Below the pieces are notes generated by a model that had not been told where the DNA came from, ran no database searches, and saw only the letters and a program-made list of their open reading frames with translations. Source: Denticeps clupeoides (Eukaryota > Chordata > Actinopteri > Clupeiformes > Denticipitidae). Taken from it: a DNA stretch of 64,000 nt. Position numbers and translations under genes: made by a program. Where the stretch lies: the NCBI RefSeq assembly GCF_900700375.1, contig NW_021630118.1, forward strand, positions 124,001-188,000, written 5' to 3'. Below, piece after piece: positions 11,195-24,188 of the stretch (its first letter is position 1; every line of letters starts with the position of its first letter).

Positions 11195-11300
11195 GTGCTT
11201 GCTACGGCTGCACATATACTAAAATTGGATCGATACAGAGAAGATTAGCATGGCCCCTGCGAAAGAATGACACGCAAATCCGTGAAGCGTTCCATATTTT
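11195..11300 (+). ncRNA. U6: U6 snRNA, full, type F with G72 to A (copy 12)
   Basis: The octamer-like site upstream reads ATGCCATT. The downstream spacer switches to E type. Confidence 0.9.
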
Positions 11301-12250
11301 GTTCTTTTTTAATTAGACAAAGAGTCACTTGGTACTAGGAAGATGTTGTACAAAGATTAGCATGGAACTTGTAAAGGGATGACACACAAATCAGTGAAGT
11401 GCTCCATATTTTCAACTTTTTTGATTGACAAATAGGAACTAGGGTTCCTTGGGAAAAGGAAGATGCTGTGCCAAATTCCAAATGTTCAGTTTATTTTATT
11501 TTCAAAGCAAACACACAGGGATGAATACCATAAGAAGGTCAGAAACATATCCAACTGCAACTGGTGTCAAGGTATTAATGAAGTTGCTCATGTAGTGGAC
11601 AATCTCAATCATTTCGTATGATAAGAAGAACTGAAGCTGCTGTACATTTCTTTAGCTGACTCTAGGACGTACTCTACGCAGACAATTAAGTTTGTGGTTT
11701 AGTTTTGAACAACATGCTTGTAAGAGGGTAAACGCAGTCTGCCGCTATCAGGAATGATGCAGTCTAGATGCCCACATATTGGGATTTTGTAGGAGTCAAA
11801 ACTAGCAAAATGCAAAGGTCCCACCTCAGTCTGGGAAGACCACATATTTGAGAATGAAATTTCCCCTTCCAAAAAAGCATGAACTATAATGAAATGACAG
11901 AAGATGGCTGCCAGTACCTTAACAGAGACCCAGACAGTGACATCACCACGTGGAATAAACACACTGCCTGGAACCACGCCCCTTTCCTGCATTGACCTGC
12001 CCACTTTGTGATGTTCCTTTGACTCTTGACACCAATCAAATTATTCTTCTTTCTTTGCTACACAAACTGACCATACTTTAATGATGCACCTCCACAAGTT
12101 ACCAGCCTCTTGGAAATTGCATTTAGGGTAACAAAGCATTTGCTCTCCAAATATTTTATCACATTTTTACAAAATTCTCCATACAAGGTCTTGGTGAGCA
12201 GAACAATGATATGGTCAGTATTATAAGTGGCAGCGGAGGAGCTTGTTTAT

Positions 12251-12356
12251 GTGCTTGCTACGGCTGCACATATACTAAAATTGGATCGATACAGAGAAGA
12301 TTAGCATGGCCCCTGCGAAAGGATGACACGCAAATTCGTGAAGCGTTCCATATTTT
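12251..12356 (+). ncRNA. U6: U6 snRNA, full, type L (copy 13)
   Basis: T86 kept; TTTATGTGC at the start where others have TTGATGTGC. Confidence 0.92.
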
Positions 12357-13157
12357 GTTCTTTTTTAATTAGACAAAGAGTCACTTGGGACTAGGAAGAT
12401 GTTGTACCAAGATTAGCATGGAACTTGCAAAAGGATGACCCACAAATTAGTGAAGTGCTCCATATTTTCAACTTTTTTTGATTGACAAATAGGAACTAGG
12501 GTTCCTTAGGAAAAGGAAGATGCTGTGCCAAATTCCAAATGTTTCTTTTATTTTCAAAGCAAACACACAGCGATAAAGACCATAAGAAGATCAGAAACTT
12601 TTCAAACTGCAACTGGTGTCAATGTATTGATGAAGTTGTTCATGTAGTGGACAATCTCAATCATGCAGTCTAGATGCCCACATATTGGGATTTTGTAGGA
12701 GTCAAAACTAGCAAAATGCAGAGGTACAACCTCAGTCTGTGAAGACCTTATAATTGAGAATGAAATTTCCCCTTCCAAAAAAGCATGAACTATAATGAAA
12801 TGGCAGAAGATGGCTGCCAGAACCTTAACAGAGACCCAGACAGTGACATCACCACATGGAATAAACACACTGCCTGGAACCACGCCCCTTTTCCTGCATT
12901 GACCTGCCCACTTTGTGATGTTCCCATGACTCTTGACACCAATCAAATTATTCATCTTTCTTTGCTACACAAACTGACCACACTTTAATCATGCACCTCC
13001 ACAAGTTAACAGCCTCTTGGAAAATGCAATTAGGGTAACTAAGCATTTGCTCTCCAAATATTTTATCACATTTTTACACAATACTCCATACAAGGTCTTG
13101 GTGAGCAGAACAATGATATGGTCAGTATTATAAGTGGCAGCTGAGAAGCTGGTTGAT

Positions 13158-13263
13158 GTGCTTGCTACGGCTGCACATATACTAAAATTGGATCGATACA
13201 GAGAAGATTAGCATGGCCCCTGCGAAAGGATGACACGCACATTCGTGAAGCGTTCCATATTTT
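13158..13263 (+). ncRNA. U6: U6 snRNA, full, type C (copy 14)
   Basis: A83 to C, T86; otherwise as copy 9. Confidence 0.9.
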
Positions 13264-14194
13264 GTTCTTTTTTAATTAGACAAAGAGTCACTTGGGACTA
13301 GGAAGAGGTTGTACCAAGATTAGCATGGAACTTGCAAAAAGATGACACACAAATCATTGAAGTCCTCCATATTTTCAACTTTTTTTGATTGACAAATAGG
13401 AACTAGGGTTTCTTTAGGAAAAGGGAGATGCTGTGCCAAATTTCAAATGTTTATTTTATTTTCAAAGCAAACACACAGGGATAAAGACCATAAGAAGATC
13501 AGAAACTTTTCCAACTGCAACTGGTGTCAATGTATTGATGAAGTTGTTCATGTAGTGGACAATCTCAATCATTTGGTATGATTAGAAGATCTGAAGCTGC
13601 TGTACATTTCTTTAGCTGACACTAGGCCTGACTCAACGCAGACAATTGTGTTTGTGGTTTAGTTTTGAACAACATGCTTGTAAGAGGGTAAACGCAGTCT
13701 GCCGCTATCAGGAATGATGCAGTCTAGATGCCCACATATGGGGACTTTGTAGGAGTCAGGAGTACAACCACAGTCTGGGAAGACCACATATTTGAGAATG
13801 AAATTTCCCCTTCCAAAAAAGCATGAACTATAATGAAATGGCAGAAGATTGCTGCCAGTACCTTAACAGATACCCAGACAGTGACATCACCACGTGTAAT
13901 AAACAAACTGCCTGGAACCACGCCCCTTTCCTGCATTGACCTGCCCACTTCATGATGTTCCTATGACTCTTGACACCAATCAAATTATTCTTCTTACTTT
14001 GCTACACAAACTAAGAATACTTTAATCATGCACCTCCACAAGTTACCAGCCTCTTGGAAAATGCAATTATGGTAACTAAGCATTTGCTCTCCAAATATTT
14101 TATCACATTTTTACACAATACTCCATACAAGGTCTTGGTGAGCAGAACAATGATATGGTCAGTATTATAAGTGGCAGCTGAGAAGCTTGTTGAT

Positions 14195-14300
14195 GTGCTT
14201 GCTACGGCTGCACATATACTAAAATTGGATCGATACAGAGAAGTTTAGCATTGCCCCTGCGAAAGGAAGACACGCAAATCCGTGAAGCATTCCATATTTT
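14195..14300 (+). ncRNA. U6: U6 variant, type V (copy 15)
   Basis: T50, A74, A95 and also G58 to T at the base of the internal stem-loop; the last change is shared with copy 30. Confidence 0.83.
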
Positions 14301-15252
14301 GTTCTTTTTTAATTAGACAAAGAGTCACTTGGGACTGGGAAGATGTTATACCAAGATTAGCATGGAACTTGTAAAGGGATGACACACAAATCAGTGAAGT
14401 GCTCCATATTTTCAACTTTTTTTGATTGACAAATAGGAACTAGGGTTCCTTAGGAAAAGGGAGATGCTGTGCCAAATTCCAAATGTTTAGTTTTTTTTTT
14501 TTTCAAAGCAAAAACACAAGGATGAACTCCATAAGAAGATCAGAAACATGTCCAACTGCATCTGGTGTCAATATATTAATGAAGTTGCTCATGTAGTGGA
14601 CAATCTCAATCATTTCGTATGATAAGAAGAACTGAAGCTGCTGTAAATTTCTTTAGCTGACACTAGGCCTGACTCTACACAGACAATTGTGTTTGTGGTT
14701 TAGTTGTGAACAACATGCTTGTAAGAGGGTAAACGCAGTCTGTCGCTATCAGGAATGATGCAGTCTAGATGCCCACATATTGGGATTTTGTAGGAGTCAA
14801 AACTAGCAAAATGCAAAGGTACAACCTCAGTCTGTGAAGACCTTATAATTGAGAATGAAATTTCCCCTTCCAAAAAAGCATGAACTATAATGAAATGGCA
14901 GAAGATGGCTGCCAGAACCTTAACAGAGACCCAGACAGTGACATCACCACATGGAATAAACACACTGCCTGGAACCACGCCCCTTTTCCTGCATTGACCT
15001 GCCCACTTTGTGATGTTCCCATGACTCTTGACACCAATCAAATTATTCATCTTTCTTTGCTACACAAACTGACCACACTTTAATCATGCACCTCTACAAG
15101 TTAACAGCCTCTTGGAAAATGCAATTAGGGTAACTAATCATTTGCTCTCCAAATATTTTATCACATTTTTACACAATACTCCATACAAGGTCTTGGTGAG
15201 CAGAACAATGATATGGTCAGTATTATAAGTGGCAGCTGAGAAGCTGGTTGAT

Positions 15253-15303
15253 GTGCTTGCTACGGCTGCACATATACTAAAATTGTGAAGCGTTCCGTAT
15301 TTT
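15253..15303 (+). pseudogene. U6 with 55-nt deletion, type D (copy 16)
   Basis: Standard D junction. Confidence 0.9.
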
Positions 15304-16250
15304 GTTCTTTTTTAATTAGACAAAGAGTCACTTGGGACTAGGAAGATGTTGTACCAAGATTAGCATGGAACTTGTAAAGGGATGACACACAAATCAGTGA
15401 AGTGCTCCATATTTTCAACTTTTTTTGATTGACAAATAGGAACTAGGGTTCCTTAGGAAAAGGGAGTTGCTGTGCCAAATTTTAAATATTTATTTTATTT
15501 TCAAAGCAAACACACAGGGATAAAGACCATAAGAAGATCAGAAACTTTTCCAAATGCAACTGGTGTCAATGTATTAATGAAGTTGCTCATGTAGTGGACA
15601 ATCTCAATCATTTGGTAAGATTAGAAGATCTGAAGCTGCTGTACATTTCTTTAGCTGACTCTAGGACTGACTCTACGCAGACAATTGTGTTTATGGTTTA
15701 GTTGTGAACAAAATGCTTGTGAGAGTGTAAACGCAGTCTGTCGCTATCAGGAATGATGCAGTCTAGATGCCCACATATGGGGACTTTGTAGGAGTCAGCA
15801 CTAGCAAAATGCAGAGGTACAACCACAGTCTGGGAAGACCACATATTTGAGAATGAAATTTCCCCTTCCAAAAAAGCATGAACTATAACGAAATGGCAGA
15901 AGATTGCTGCCAGTACCTTAACAGAGACCCAGACAGTGACATCACCATGTGGAATAAACACACTGCCTGGAACCACGCCCCTTTTCCTGCATTGACCTGC
16001 CCACTTCATGATGTTCCTATGACTCTTGACACCAATCAAATTATTCTTCTTACTTTGCTACACAAACTAAGAATACTTTAATCATGCACCTCCACAAGTT
16101 ACCAGCCTCTTGGAAAATGCAATTAGGGTAACTAAGCATTTGCTCTCTAAATATTTTATCAAATTTTTACACAATACTCCATTCAAGGTCTTGGTGAGCA
16201 GAACAATGATTTGGTCAGTATTATAAGTGGCAGCCGAGAAGCTTGTTGAT

Positions 16251-16356
16251 GTGCTTGCTACGGCTGCACATATACTAAAATTGGATCGATACAGAGAAGA
16301 TTAGCATGGCCCCTGCGAAAGGATGACACGCAAATCCGTGAAGCGTTCCATATTTT
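16251..16356 (+). ncRNA. U6: U6 snRNA, full, type F (copy 17)
   Basis: Same sequence as copy 3 (G72 kept). Confidence 0.92.
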
Positions 16357-17157
16357 GTTCTTTTTTAATTAGACAAAGAGTCACTTGGTACTAGGAAGAT
16401 GTTGTACAAAGATTAGCATGGAACTTGTAAAGGGATGACACACAAATCAGTGAAGTGCTCCATATTTTCAACTTCTTTTGATTGACAAATAGGAACTAGG
16501 GTTCCTTGGGAAAAGGGAGATGCTGTACCAAATTCCAAATGTTCAGTTTTTTTTATTTTCAAAGCAAACACACAGGGATGAATACCACAAGAAGATCAGA
16601 AACATGTCCAACTGCAACTGGTGTCAAGGTATTAATGAAGTTGCTCATGTAGTGGACAATCTCAATCATTTGGTAAGATAAGAAGAACTGAAGCTACTGT
16701 ACATTTCTTTAGCTGACTCTAGGCCTGACTCTACACAGACAATTGTGTTTGAGGTTTAGTTGTGAACAACATGCTTGTGAGAGGGTAAACGCAGTCTGCC
16801 GCTATCAGGAATGATGCAGTCTAGATGCCCACATATGGGGACTTTGTAGGAGTCAGCACTAGCAAAATGCAGAGGTACAAACTCAGTCTGGGAAGACCAC
16901 CAATTTTAGAATGAAATTTCCCCTTCCAAAAAAGCATGAACTATAATGAAATGGCAGAAGATTGCTGTCAGTACCTTAACAGAGACCCAGACAGTGACAT
17001 CACCACGTGGAATAAACACACTATCTGGAACCACGCCCCTTTCCTGCATTGACCTGCCCACTTTGTGATGTTCCCATGACTCTTGACACCAATCAAATTA
17101 TTCTTCTTTCTTTTCTACACAATCTAACAGTACTTTTATCATGCACCTCCACAAGTT

Positions 17158-17246
17158 ACATATACTAAAATTGGATCGATACAGAGAAGATTAGCATGGC
17201 CCCTGCGAAAGGATGACACGCAAATCCGTGAAGCGTTCCATATTTT
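17158..17246 (+). pseudogene. U6 without promoter and 5' end, type T (copy 18)
   Basis: Same junction after CACAAGTT as copy 6. Confidence 0.92.
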
Positions 17247-18199
17247 GTTCTTTTTTAATTAGACAAAGAGTCACTTGGGACTAGGAAGATGTTGTACCAA
17301 GATTAGCATGGAACTTGCAAAAAGATGACACACAAATCAGTGAAGTGCTCCATATTTTCAACTTTTTTTGATTGACAAATAGGAACTAGGGTTCCTTAGG
17401 AAAAAGAAGATGCTGTGCCAAATTCCAAATGTTTCGTTTTTTTTTTTTTTTCAAAGCAATAACACAAGGATGAACACCATAAGAAGGTCAGAAACATGTC
17501 CAACTGCATCTGGTGTCAATGTATTAATGAAGTTGCTCATGTAGTGGACAATCTCAATCATTTGGTATGATTAGAAGATCTGAAGCTGCTGTACACTTCT
17601 TTAGCTGACTCTAGGCCTGACTCTACGCAGACAATTGTGTTTGTGGTTTAGTTTTGAACAACATGCTAGTGAGAGGGTAAACAAAGTCTGTCGCTATCAG
17701 GAATGATGCAGTCTAGATGCCCACATATGGGGATTTTGTAGGAGTCAAAACTAGCAAAATGCAAAGGTACAACCACAGTCTGGGAAGACCACATATTTGA
17801 GAATGAAATTTCCCCTGCCAAAAAAGCATGAACTATAATGAAATGGCAGAAGATGGCTGCCAGTACCTTAACAGAGACCCAGACAGTGACATCACCACGT
17901 GGAATAAACACGCTGCCTGGAACCACGCCCCTTTCCTGCATTGACCTGCCCACTTTGTGATGTTCCTCTGACTCTTGACAACAATCAAATTATTCTTCTT
18001 ACTTTGCTACACAAACTAAGAATACTTTAATCATGCACCTCCACAAGTTACCAGCCTCTTGGAAAATGCAATTAGGGTAACTAAGCATTTGCTCTCTAAA
18101 TATTTTATCAAATTTTTACACAATACTCCATACAAGGTCTTGGTGAGCAGAACAATGATATGGTCAGTATTATAAGTGGCAGCTGAGAAGCTTGTTGAT

Positions 18200-18250
18200 G
18201 TGCTTGCTACGGCTGCACATATACTGAAATTGTGAAGCGTTCCGTATTTT
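18200..18250 (+). pseudogene. U6 with 55-nt deletion, type E (copy 19)
   Basis: Also A27 to G (ATACTGAAATTG), shared with copy 34. Confidence 0.9.
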
Positions 18251-19201
18251 GTTCTTTTTTAATTAGACAAAGAGTCACTTGGGACTAGGAAGATGTTGTA
18301 CCAAGATTAGCATGGAACTTGTAAAGGGATGACACACAAATCAGTGAAGTGCTCCATATTTTCAACTTTTTTTGATTGACAAATAGGAACTAGGGTTCCT
18401 TGGGAAAAGGAAGATGCTGTGCCAAATTCCAAATGTTCAGTTTATTTTATTTTCAAAGCAAACACACAGGGATGAATACCATAAGAAGGTCAGAAACATA
18501 TCCAACTGCAACTGGTGTCAAGGTATTAATGAAGTTGCTCATGTAGTGGACAATCTCAATCATTTCGTATGATAAGAAGAACTGAAGCTGCTGTACATTT
18601 CTTTAGCTGACTCTAGGACGTACTCTACGCAGACAATTGTGTTTGTGGTTTAGTTTTGAACAACATGCTTGTAAGAGGGTAAACGCAGTCTGCCGCTATC
18701 AGGAATGATGCAGTCTAGATGCCCACATATTGGGATTTTGTAGGAGTCAAAACTAGCAAAATGCAAAGGTCCCACCTCAGTCTGGGAAGACCACATATTT
18801 GAGAATGAAATTTCCCCTTCCAAAAAAGCATGAACTATAATGAAATGGCAGAAGATGGCTGCCAGTACCTTAACAGAGACCCAGACAGTGACATCACCAC
18901 GTGGAATAAACACACTGCCTGGAACCACGCCCCTTTCCTGCATTGACCTGCCCACTTTGTGATGTTCCTTTGACTCTTGACACCAATCAAATTATTCTTC
19001 TTTCTTTGCTACACAAACTGACCATACTTTAATGATGCACCTCCACAAGTTACCAGCCTCTTGGAAATTGCATTTAGGGTAACAAAGCATTTGCTCTCCA
19101 AATATTTTATCACATTTTTACACAATTCTCCATACAAGGTCTTGGTGAGCAGAACAATGATATGGTCAGTATTATAAGTGGCAGCGGAGGAGCTTGTTGA
19201 T

Positions 19202-19307
19202 GTGCTTGCTACGGCTGCACATATACTAAAATTGGATCGATACAGAGAAGATTAGCATGGCCCCTGCGAAAGGATGACACGCAAATTCGTGAAGCGTTCC
19301 ATATTTT
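19202..19307 (+). ncRNA. U6: U6 snRNA, full, type L (copy 20)
   Basis: T86 kept; no private change seen. Confidence 0.92.
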
Positions 19308-20108
19308 GTTCTTTTTTAATTAGACAAAGAGTCACTTGGGACTAGGAAGATGTTGTACCAAGATTAGCATGGAACTTGCAAAAGGATGACACACAAATTA
19401 GTGAAGTGCTCCATATTTTCAACTTTTTTTGATTGACAAATAGGAACTAGGGTTCCTTAGGAAAAGGAAGATGCTGTGACAAATTCCAAATGTTTCTTTT
19501 ATTTTCAAAGCAAACACACAGCGATAAAGACCATAAGAAGATCAGAAACTTTTCAAACTGCAACTGGTGTCAATGTATTGATGAAGTTGTTCATGTAGTG
19601 GACAATCTCAATCATGCAGTCTAGATGCCCACATATTGGGATTTTGTAGGAGTCAAAACTAGCAAAATGCAAAGGTACAACCTCAGTCTGTGAAGACCTT
19701 ATAATTGAGAATGAAATTTCCCCTTCCAAAAAAGCATGAACTATAATGAAATGGCAGAAGATGGCTGCCAGAACCTTAACAGAGACCCAGACAGTGACAT
19801 CACCACATGGAATAAACACACTGCCTGGAACCACGCCCCTTTTCCTGCATTGACCTGCCCACTTTGTGATGTTCCCATGACTCTTGACACCAATCAAATT
19901 ATTCATCTTTCTTTGCTACACAAACTGACCACACTTTAATCATGCACCTCCACAAGTTAACAGCCTCTTGGAAAATGCAATTAGGGTAACTAAGCATTTG
20001 CTCTCCAAATATTTTATCACATTTTTACACAATACTCCATACAAGGTCTTGGTGAGCAGAACAATGATATGGTCAGTATTATAAGTGGCAGCTGAGGAGC
20101 TGGTTGAT

Positions 20109-20214
20109 GTGCTTGCTACGGCTGCACATATACTAAAATTGGATCGATACAGAGAAGATTAGCATGGCCCCTGAGAAAGGATGACACGCAAATCCGTGAA
20201 GCGTTCCATATTTT
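20109..20214 (+). ncRNA. U6: U6 snRNA, full, type C context with C66 to A (copy 21)
   Basis: Internal stem-loop reads CCTGAGAAAGG. Position 83 is A and 86 is C here, so the 3' half matches F rather than C although the spacer is C type. Confidence 0.88.
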
Positions 20215-21145
20215 GTTCTTTTTTAATTAGACAAAGAGTCACTTGGGACTAGGAAGAGGTTGTACCAAGATTAGCATGGAACTTGCAAAAAGATGACACA
20301 CAAATCAGTGAAGTCCTCCATATTTTCAACTTTTTTTGATTGACAAATAGGAACTAGGGTTTCTTTAGGAAAAGGGAGATGCTGTGCCAAATTTCAAATG
20401 TTTATTTTATTTTCAAAGCAAACACACAGGGATAAAGACCATAAGAAGATCAGAAACTTTTCCAACTGCAACTGGTGTCAATGTATTGATGAAGTTGTTC
20501 ATGTAGTGGACAATCTCAATCATTTGGTATGATTAGAAGATCTGAAGCTGCTGTACATTTCTTTAGCTGACACTAGGCCTGACTCAACGCAGACAATTGT
20601 GTTTGTGGTTTAGTTTTGAACAACATGCTTGTAAGAGGGTAAACGCAGTCTGCCGCTATCAGGAATGATGCAGTCTAGATGCCCACATATGGGGACTTTG
20701 TAGGAGTCAGGAGTACAACCACAGTCTGGGAAGACCACATATTTGAGAATGAAATTTCCCCTTCCAAAAAAGCATGAACTATAATGAAATGGCAGAAGAT
20801 TGCTGCCAGTACCTTAACAGATACCCAGACAGTGACATCACCACGTGTAATAAACAAACTGCCTGGAACCACGCCCCTTTCCTGCATTGACCTGCCCACT
20901 TCATGATGTTCCTATGACTCTTGACACCAATCAAATTATTCTTCTTACTTTGCTACACAAACTAAAAATACTTTAATCATGCACCTCCACAAGTTACCAG
21001 CCTCTTGGAAAATGCAATTATGGTAACTAAGCATTTGCTCTCCAAATATTTTATCACATTTTTACACAATACTCCATACAAGGTCTTGGTGAGCAGAACA
21101 ATGATATGGTCAGTATTATAAGTGGCAGCTGAGAAGCTTGTTGAT

Positions 21146-21251
21146 GTGCTTGCTACGGCTGCACATATACTAAAATTGGATCGATACAGAGAAGTTTAGC
21201 ATGGCCCCTGCGAAAGGAAGACACGCAAATCCGTGAAGCATTCCATATTTT
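21146..21251 (+). ncRNA. U6: U6 variant, type V (copy 22)
   Basis: T50, A74, A95. Within about 45 bp behind it the spacer turns into F type. Confidence 0.85.
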
Positions 21252-22052
21252 GTTCTTTTTTAATTAGACAAAGAGTCACTTGGTACTAGGAAGAGGTTGT
21301 ACAAAGATTAGCATGGAACTTGTAAAGGGATGACACACAAATCAGTGAAGTGCTCCATATTTTCAACTTCTTTTGATTGACAAATAGGAACTAGGGTTCC
21401 TTGGGAAAAGGGAGATGCTGTACCAAATTCCAAATGTTCAGTTTTTTTTATTTTCAAAGCAAACACACAGGGATGAATACCACAAGAAGATCAGAAACAT
21501 GTCCAACTGCAACTGGTGTCAAGGTATTAATGAAGTTGCTCATGTAGTGGACAATCTCAATCATTTGGTAAGATAAGAAGAACTGAAGCTACTGTACATT
21601 TCTTTAGCTGACTCTAGGCCTGACTCTACACAGACAATTGTGTTTGTGGTTTAGTTGTGAACAACATGCTTGTGAGAGGGTAAACGCAGTCTGTCGCTAT
21701 CAGGAATGATGCAGTCTAGATGCCCACATATGAGGACTTTGTAGGAGTCAGCACTAGCAAAATGCAGAGGTACAAACTCAGTCTGGGAAGACCACCAATT
21801 TTAGAATGAAATTTCCCCTTCCAAAAAAGCATGAACTATAATGAAATGGCAGAAGATTGCTGCCAGTACCTTAACAGAGACCCAGACAGTGACATCACCA
21901 CGTGGAATAAACACACTATCTGGAACCACGCCCCTTTCCTGCATTGACCTGCCCACTTTGTGATGTTCCCATGACTCTTGACACCAATCAAATTATTCTT
22001 CTTTCTTTTCTACACAATCTAACAGTACTTTTATCATGCACCTCCACAAGTT

Positions 22053-22141
22053 ACATATACTAAAATTGGATCGATACAGAGAAGATTAGCATGGCCCCTG
22101 CGAAAGGATGACACGCAAATCCGTGAAGCGTTCCATATTTT
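22053..22141 (+). pseudogene. U6 without promoter and 5' end, type T (copy 23)
   Basis: Same junction as copy 6. Confidence 0.92.
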
Positions 22142-23094
22142 GTTCTTTTTTAATTAGACAAAGAGTCACTTGGGACTAGGAAGATGTTGTACCAAGATTA
22201 GCATGGAACTTGCAAAAAGATGACACACAAATCAGTGAAGTGCTCCATATTTTCAACTTTTTTTGATTGACAAATAGGAACTAGGGTTCCTTAGGAAAAA
22301 GAAGATGCTGTGCCAAATTCCAAATGTTTCGTTTTTTTTTTTTTTTCAAAGCAATAACACAAGGATGAACACCATAAGAAGGTCAGAAACATGTCCAACT
22401 GCATCTGGTGTCAATGTATTAATGAAGTTGCTCATGTAGTGGACAATCTCAATCATTTGGTATGATAAGAAGAACTGAAGCTGCTGTACACTTCTTTAGC
22501 TGACTCTAGGCCTGACTCTACGCAGACAATTGTGTTTGTGGTTTAGTTTTGAACAACATGCTAGTGAGAGGGTAAACAAAGTCTGTCGCTATCAGGAATG
22601 ATGCAGTCTAGATGCCCACATATGGGGATTTTGTAGGAGTCAAAACTAGCAAAATGCAAAGGTACAACCACAGTCTGGGAAGACCACATATTTGAGAATG
22701 AAATTTCCCCTGCCAAAAAAGCATGAACTATAATGAAATGGCAGAAGATTGCTGCCAGTACCTTAACAGAGACCCAGACAGTGACATCACCACGTGGAAT
22801 AAACACGCTGCCTGGAACCACGCCCCTTTCCTGCATTGACCTGCCCACTTTGTGATGTTCCTCTGACTCTTGACAACAATCAAATTATTCTTCTTACTTT
22901 GCTACACAAACTAAGAATACTTTAATCATGCACCTCCACAAGTTACCAGCCTCTTGGAAAATGCAATTAGGGTAACTAAGCATTTGCTCTCTAAATATTT
23001 TATCAAATTTTTACACAATACTCCATACAAGGTCTTGGTGAGCAGAACAATGATATGGTCAGTATTATAAGTGGCAGCTGAGAAGCTTGTTGAT

Positions 23095-23145
23095 GTGCTT
23101 GCTACGGCTGCACATATACTAAAATTGTGAAGCGTTCCGTATTTT
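23095..23145 (+). pseudogene. U6 with 55-nt deletion, type E (copy 24)
   Basis: Standard deletion; the right part of its unit is C type. Confidence 0.9.
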
Positions 23146-24082
23146 GTTCTTTTTTAATTAGACAAAGAGTCACTTGGGACTAGGAAGATGTTGTACCAAG
23201 ATTAGCATGGAACTTGTAAAGGGATGACACACAAATCAGTGAAGTGCTCCATATTTTCAACTTTTTTTGATTGACAAATAGGAACTAGGGTTCCTTGGGA
23301 AAAGGAAGATGCTGTGCCAAATTCCAAATGTTTCGTTTTTTTTTTTTTTTCAAAGCAATAACACAAGGATGAATACCATAAGAAGGTCAGAAACATATCC
23401 AACTGCAACTGGTGTCAAGGTATTAATGAAGTTGCTCATGTAGTGGACAATCTCAATCATTTCGTATGATAAGAAGAACTGAAGCTGCTGTACATTTCTT
23501 TAGCTGACTCTAGGACGTACTCTACGCAGACAATTAAGTTTGTGGTTTAGTTTTGAACAACATGCTTGTAAGAGGGTAAACGCAGTCTGCCGCTATCAGG
23601 AATGATGCAGTCTAGATGCCCACATATGGGGACTTTGTAGGAGTCAGGAGTACAACCACAGTCTGGGAAGACCACATATTTGAGAATGAAATTTCCCCTT
23701 CCAAAAAAGCATGAACTATAATGAAATGGCAGAAGATTGCTGCCAGTACCTTAACAGATACCCAGACAGTGACATCACCACGTGTAATAAACAAACTGCC
23801 TGGAACCACGCCCCTTTCCTGCATTGACCTGCCCACTTCATGATGTTCCTATGACTCTTGACACCAATCAAATTATTCTTCTTACTTTGCTACACAAACT
23901 AAGAATACTTTAATCATGCACCTCCACAAGTTACCAGCCTCTTGGAAAATGCAATTAGGGTAACTAAGCATTTGCTCTCCAAATATTTGATCACATTTTT
24001 ACACAATACTCCATACAAGGTCTTGGTGAGCAGAACAATGATATGGTCAGTATTATAAGTGGCAGCTGAGAAGCTTGTTGAT

Positions 24083-24188
24083 GTGCTTGCTACGGCTGCA
24101 CATATACTAAAATTGGATCGATACAGAGAAGTTTAGCATGGCCCCTGCGAAAGGAAGACACGCAAATCCGTGAAGCATTCCATATTTT
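24083..24188 (+). ncRNA. U6: U6 variant, type V (copy 25)
   Basis: T50, A74, A95. Confidence 0.85.

Larger units (their letters stand above)
9142..14194 (+). repeat. Higher-order block 2: V-D-F-L-C (5 units)
   Basis: Five units, 5053 bp. The F unit switches to E-type spacer downstream of psiU6, so T and E are absent. Near-identical partners lie at 24083-29136 and 38034-43089. Confidence 0.85.
14195..21145 (+). repeat. Higher-order block 3: V-D-F-T-E-L-C (7 units)
   Basis: Seven units, 6951 bp: the most complete form of the basic block. Its partner at 29137-36085 is 6949 bp. Confidence 0.87.
9142..24082 (+). repeat. Third-level repeat copy 1 (5-mer + 7-mer + V-T-E)
   Basis: 14,941 bp made of blocks 2, 3 and 4. 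The same order (5-mer, then 7-mer, then a block starting V-T with the same hybrid V unit) recurs immediately afterwards. Confidence 0.78.
21146..24082 (+). repeat. Higher-order block 4: V-T-E (3 units)
   Basis: A short block, 2937 bp. The V unit takes on F-type spacer just behind its U6, and the E unit takes on C-type spacer in its right part. Both hybrids mark recombination. Confidence 0.82.
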
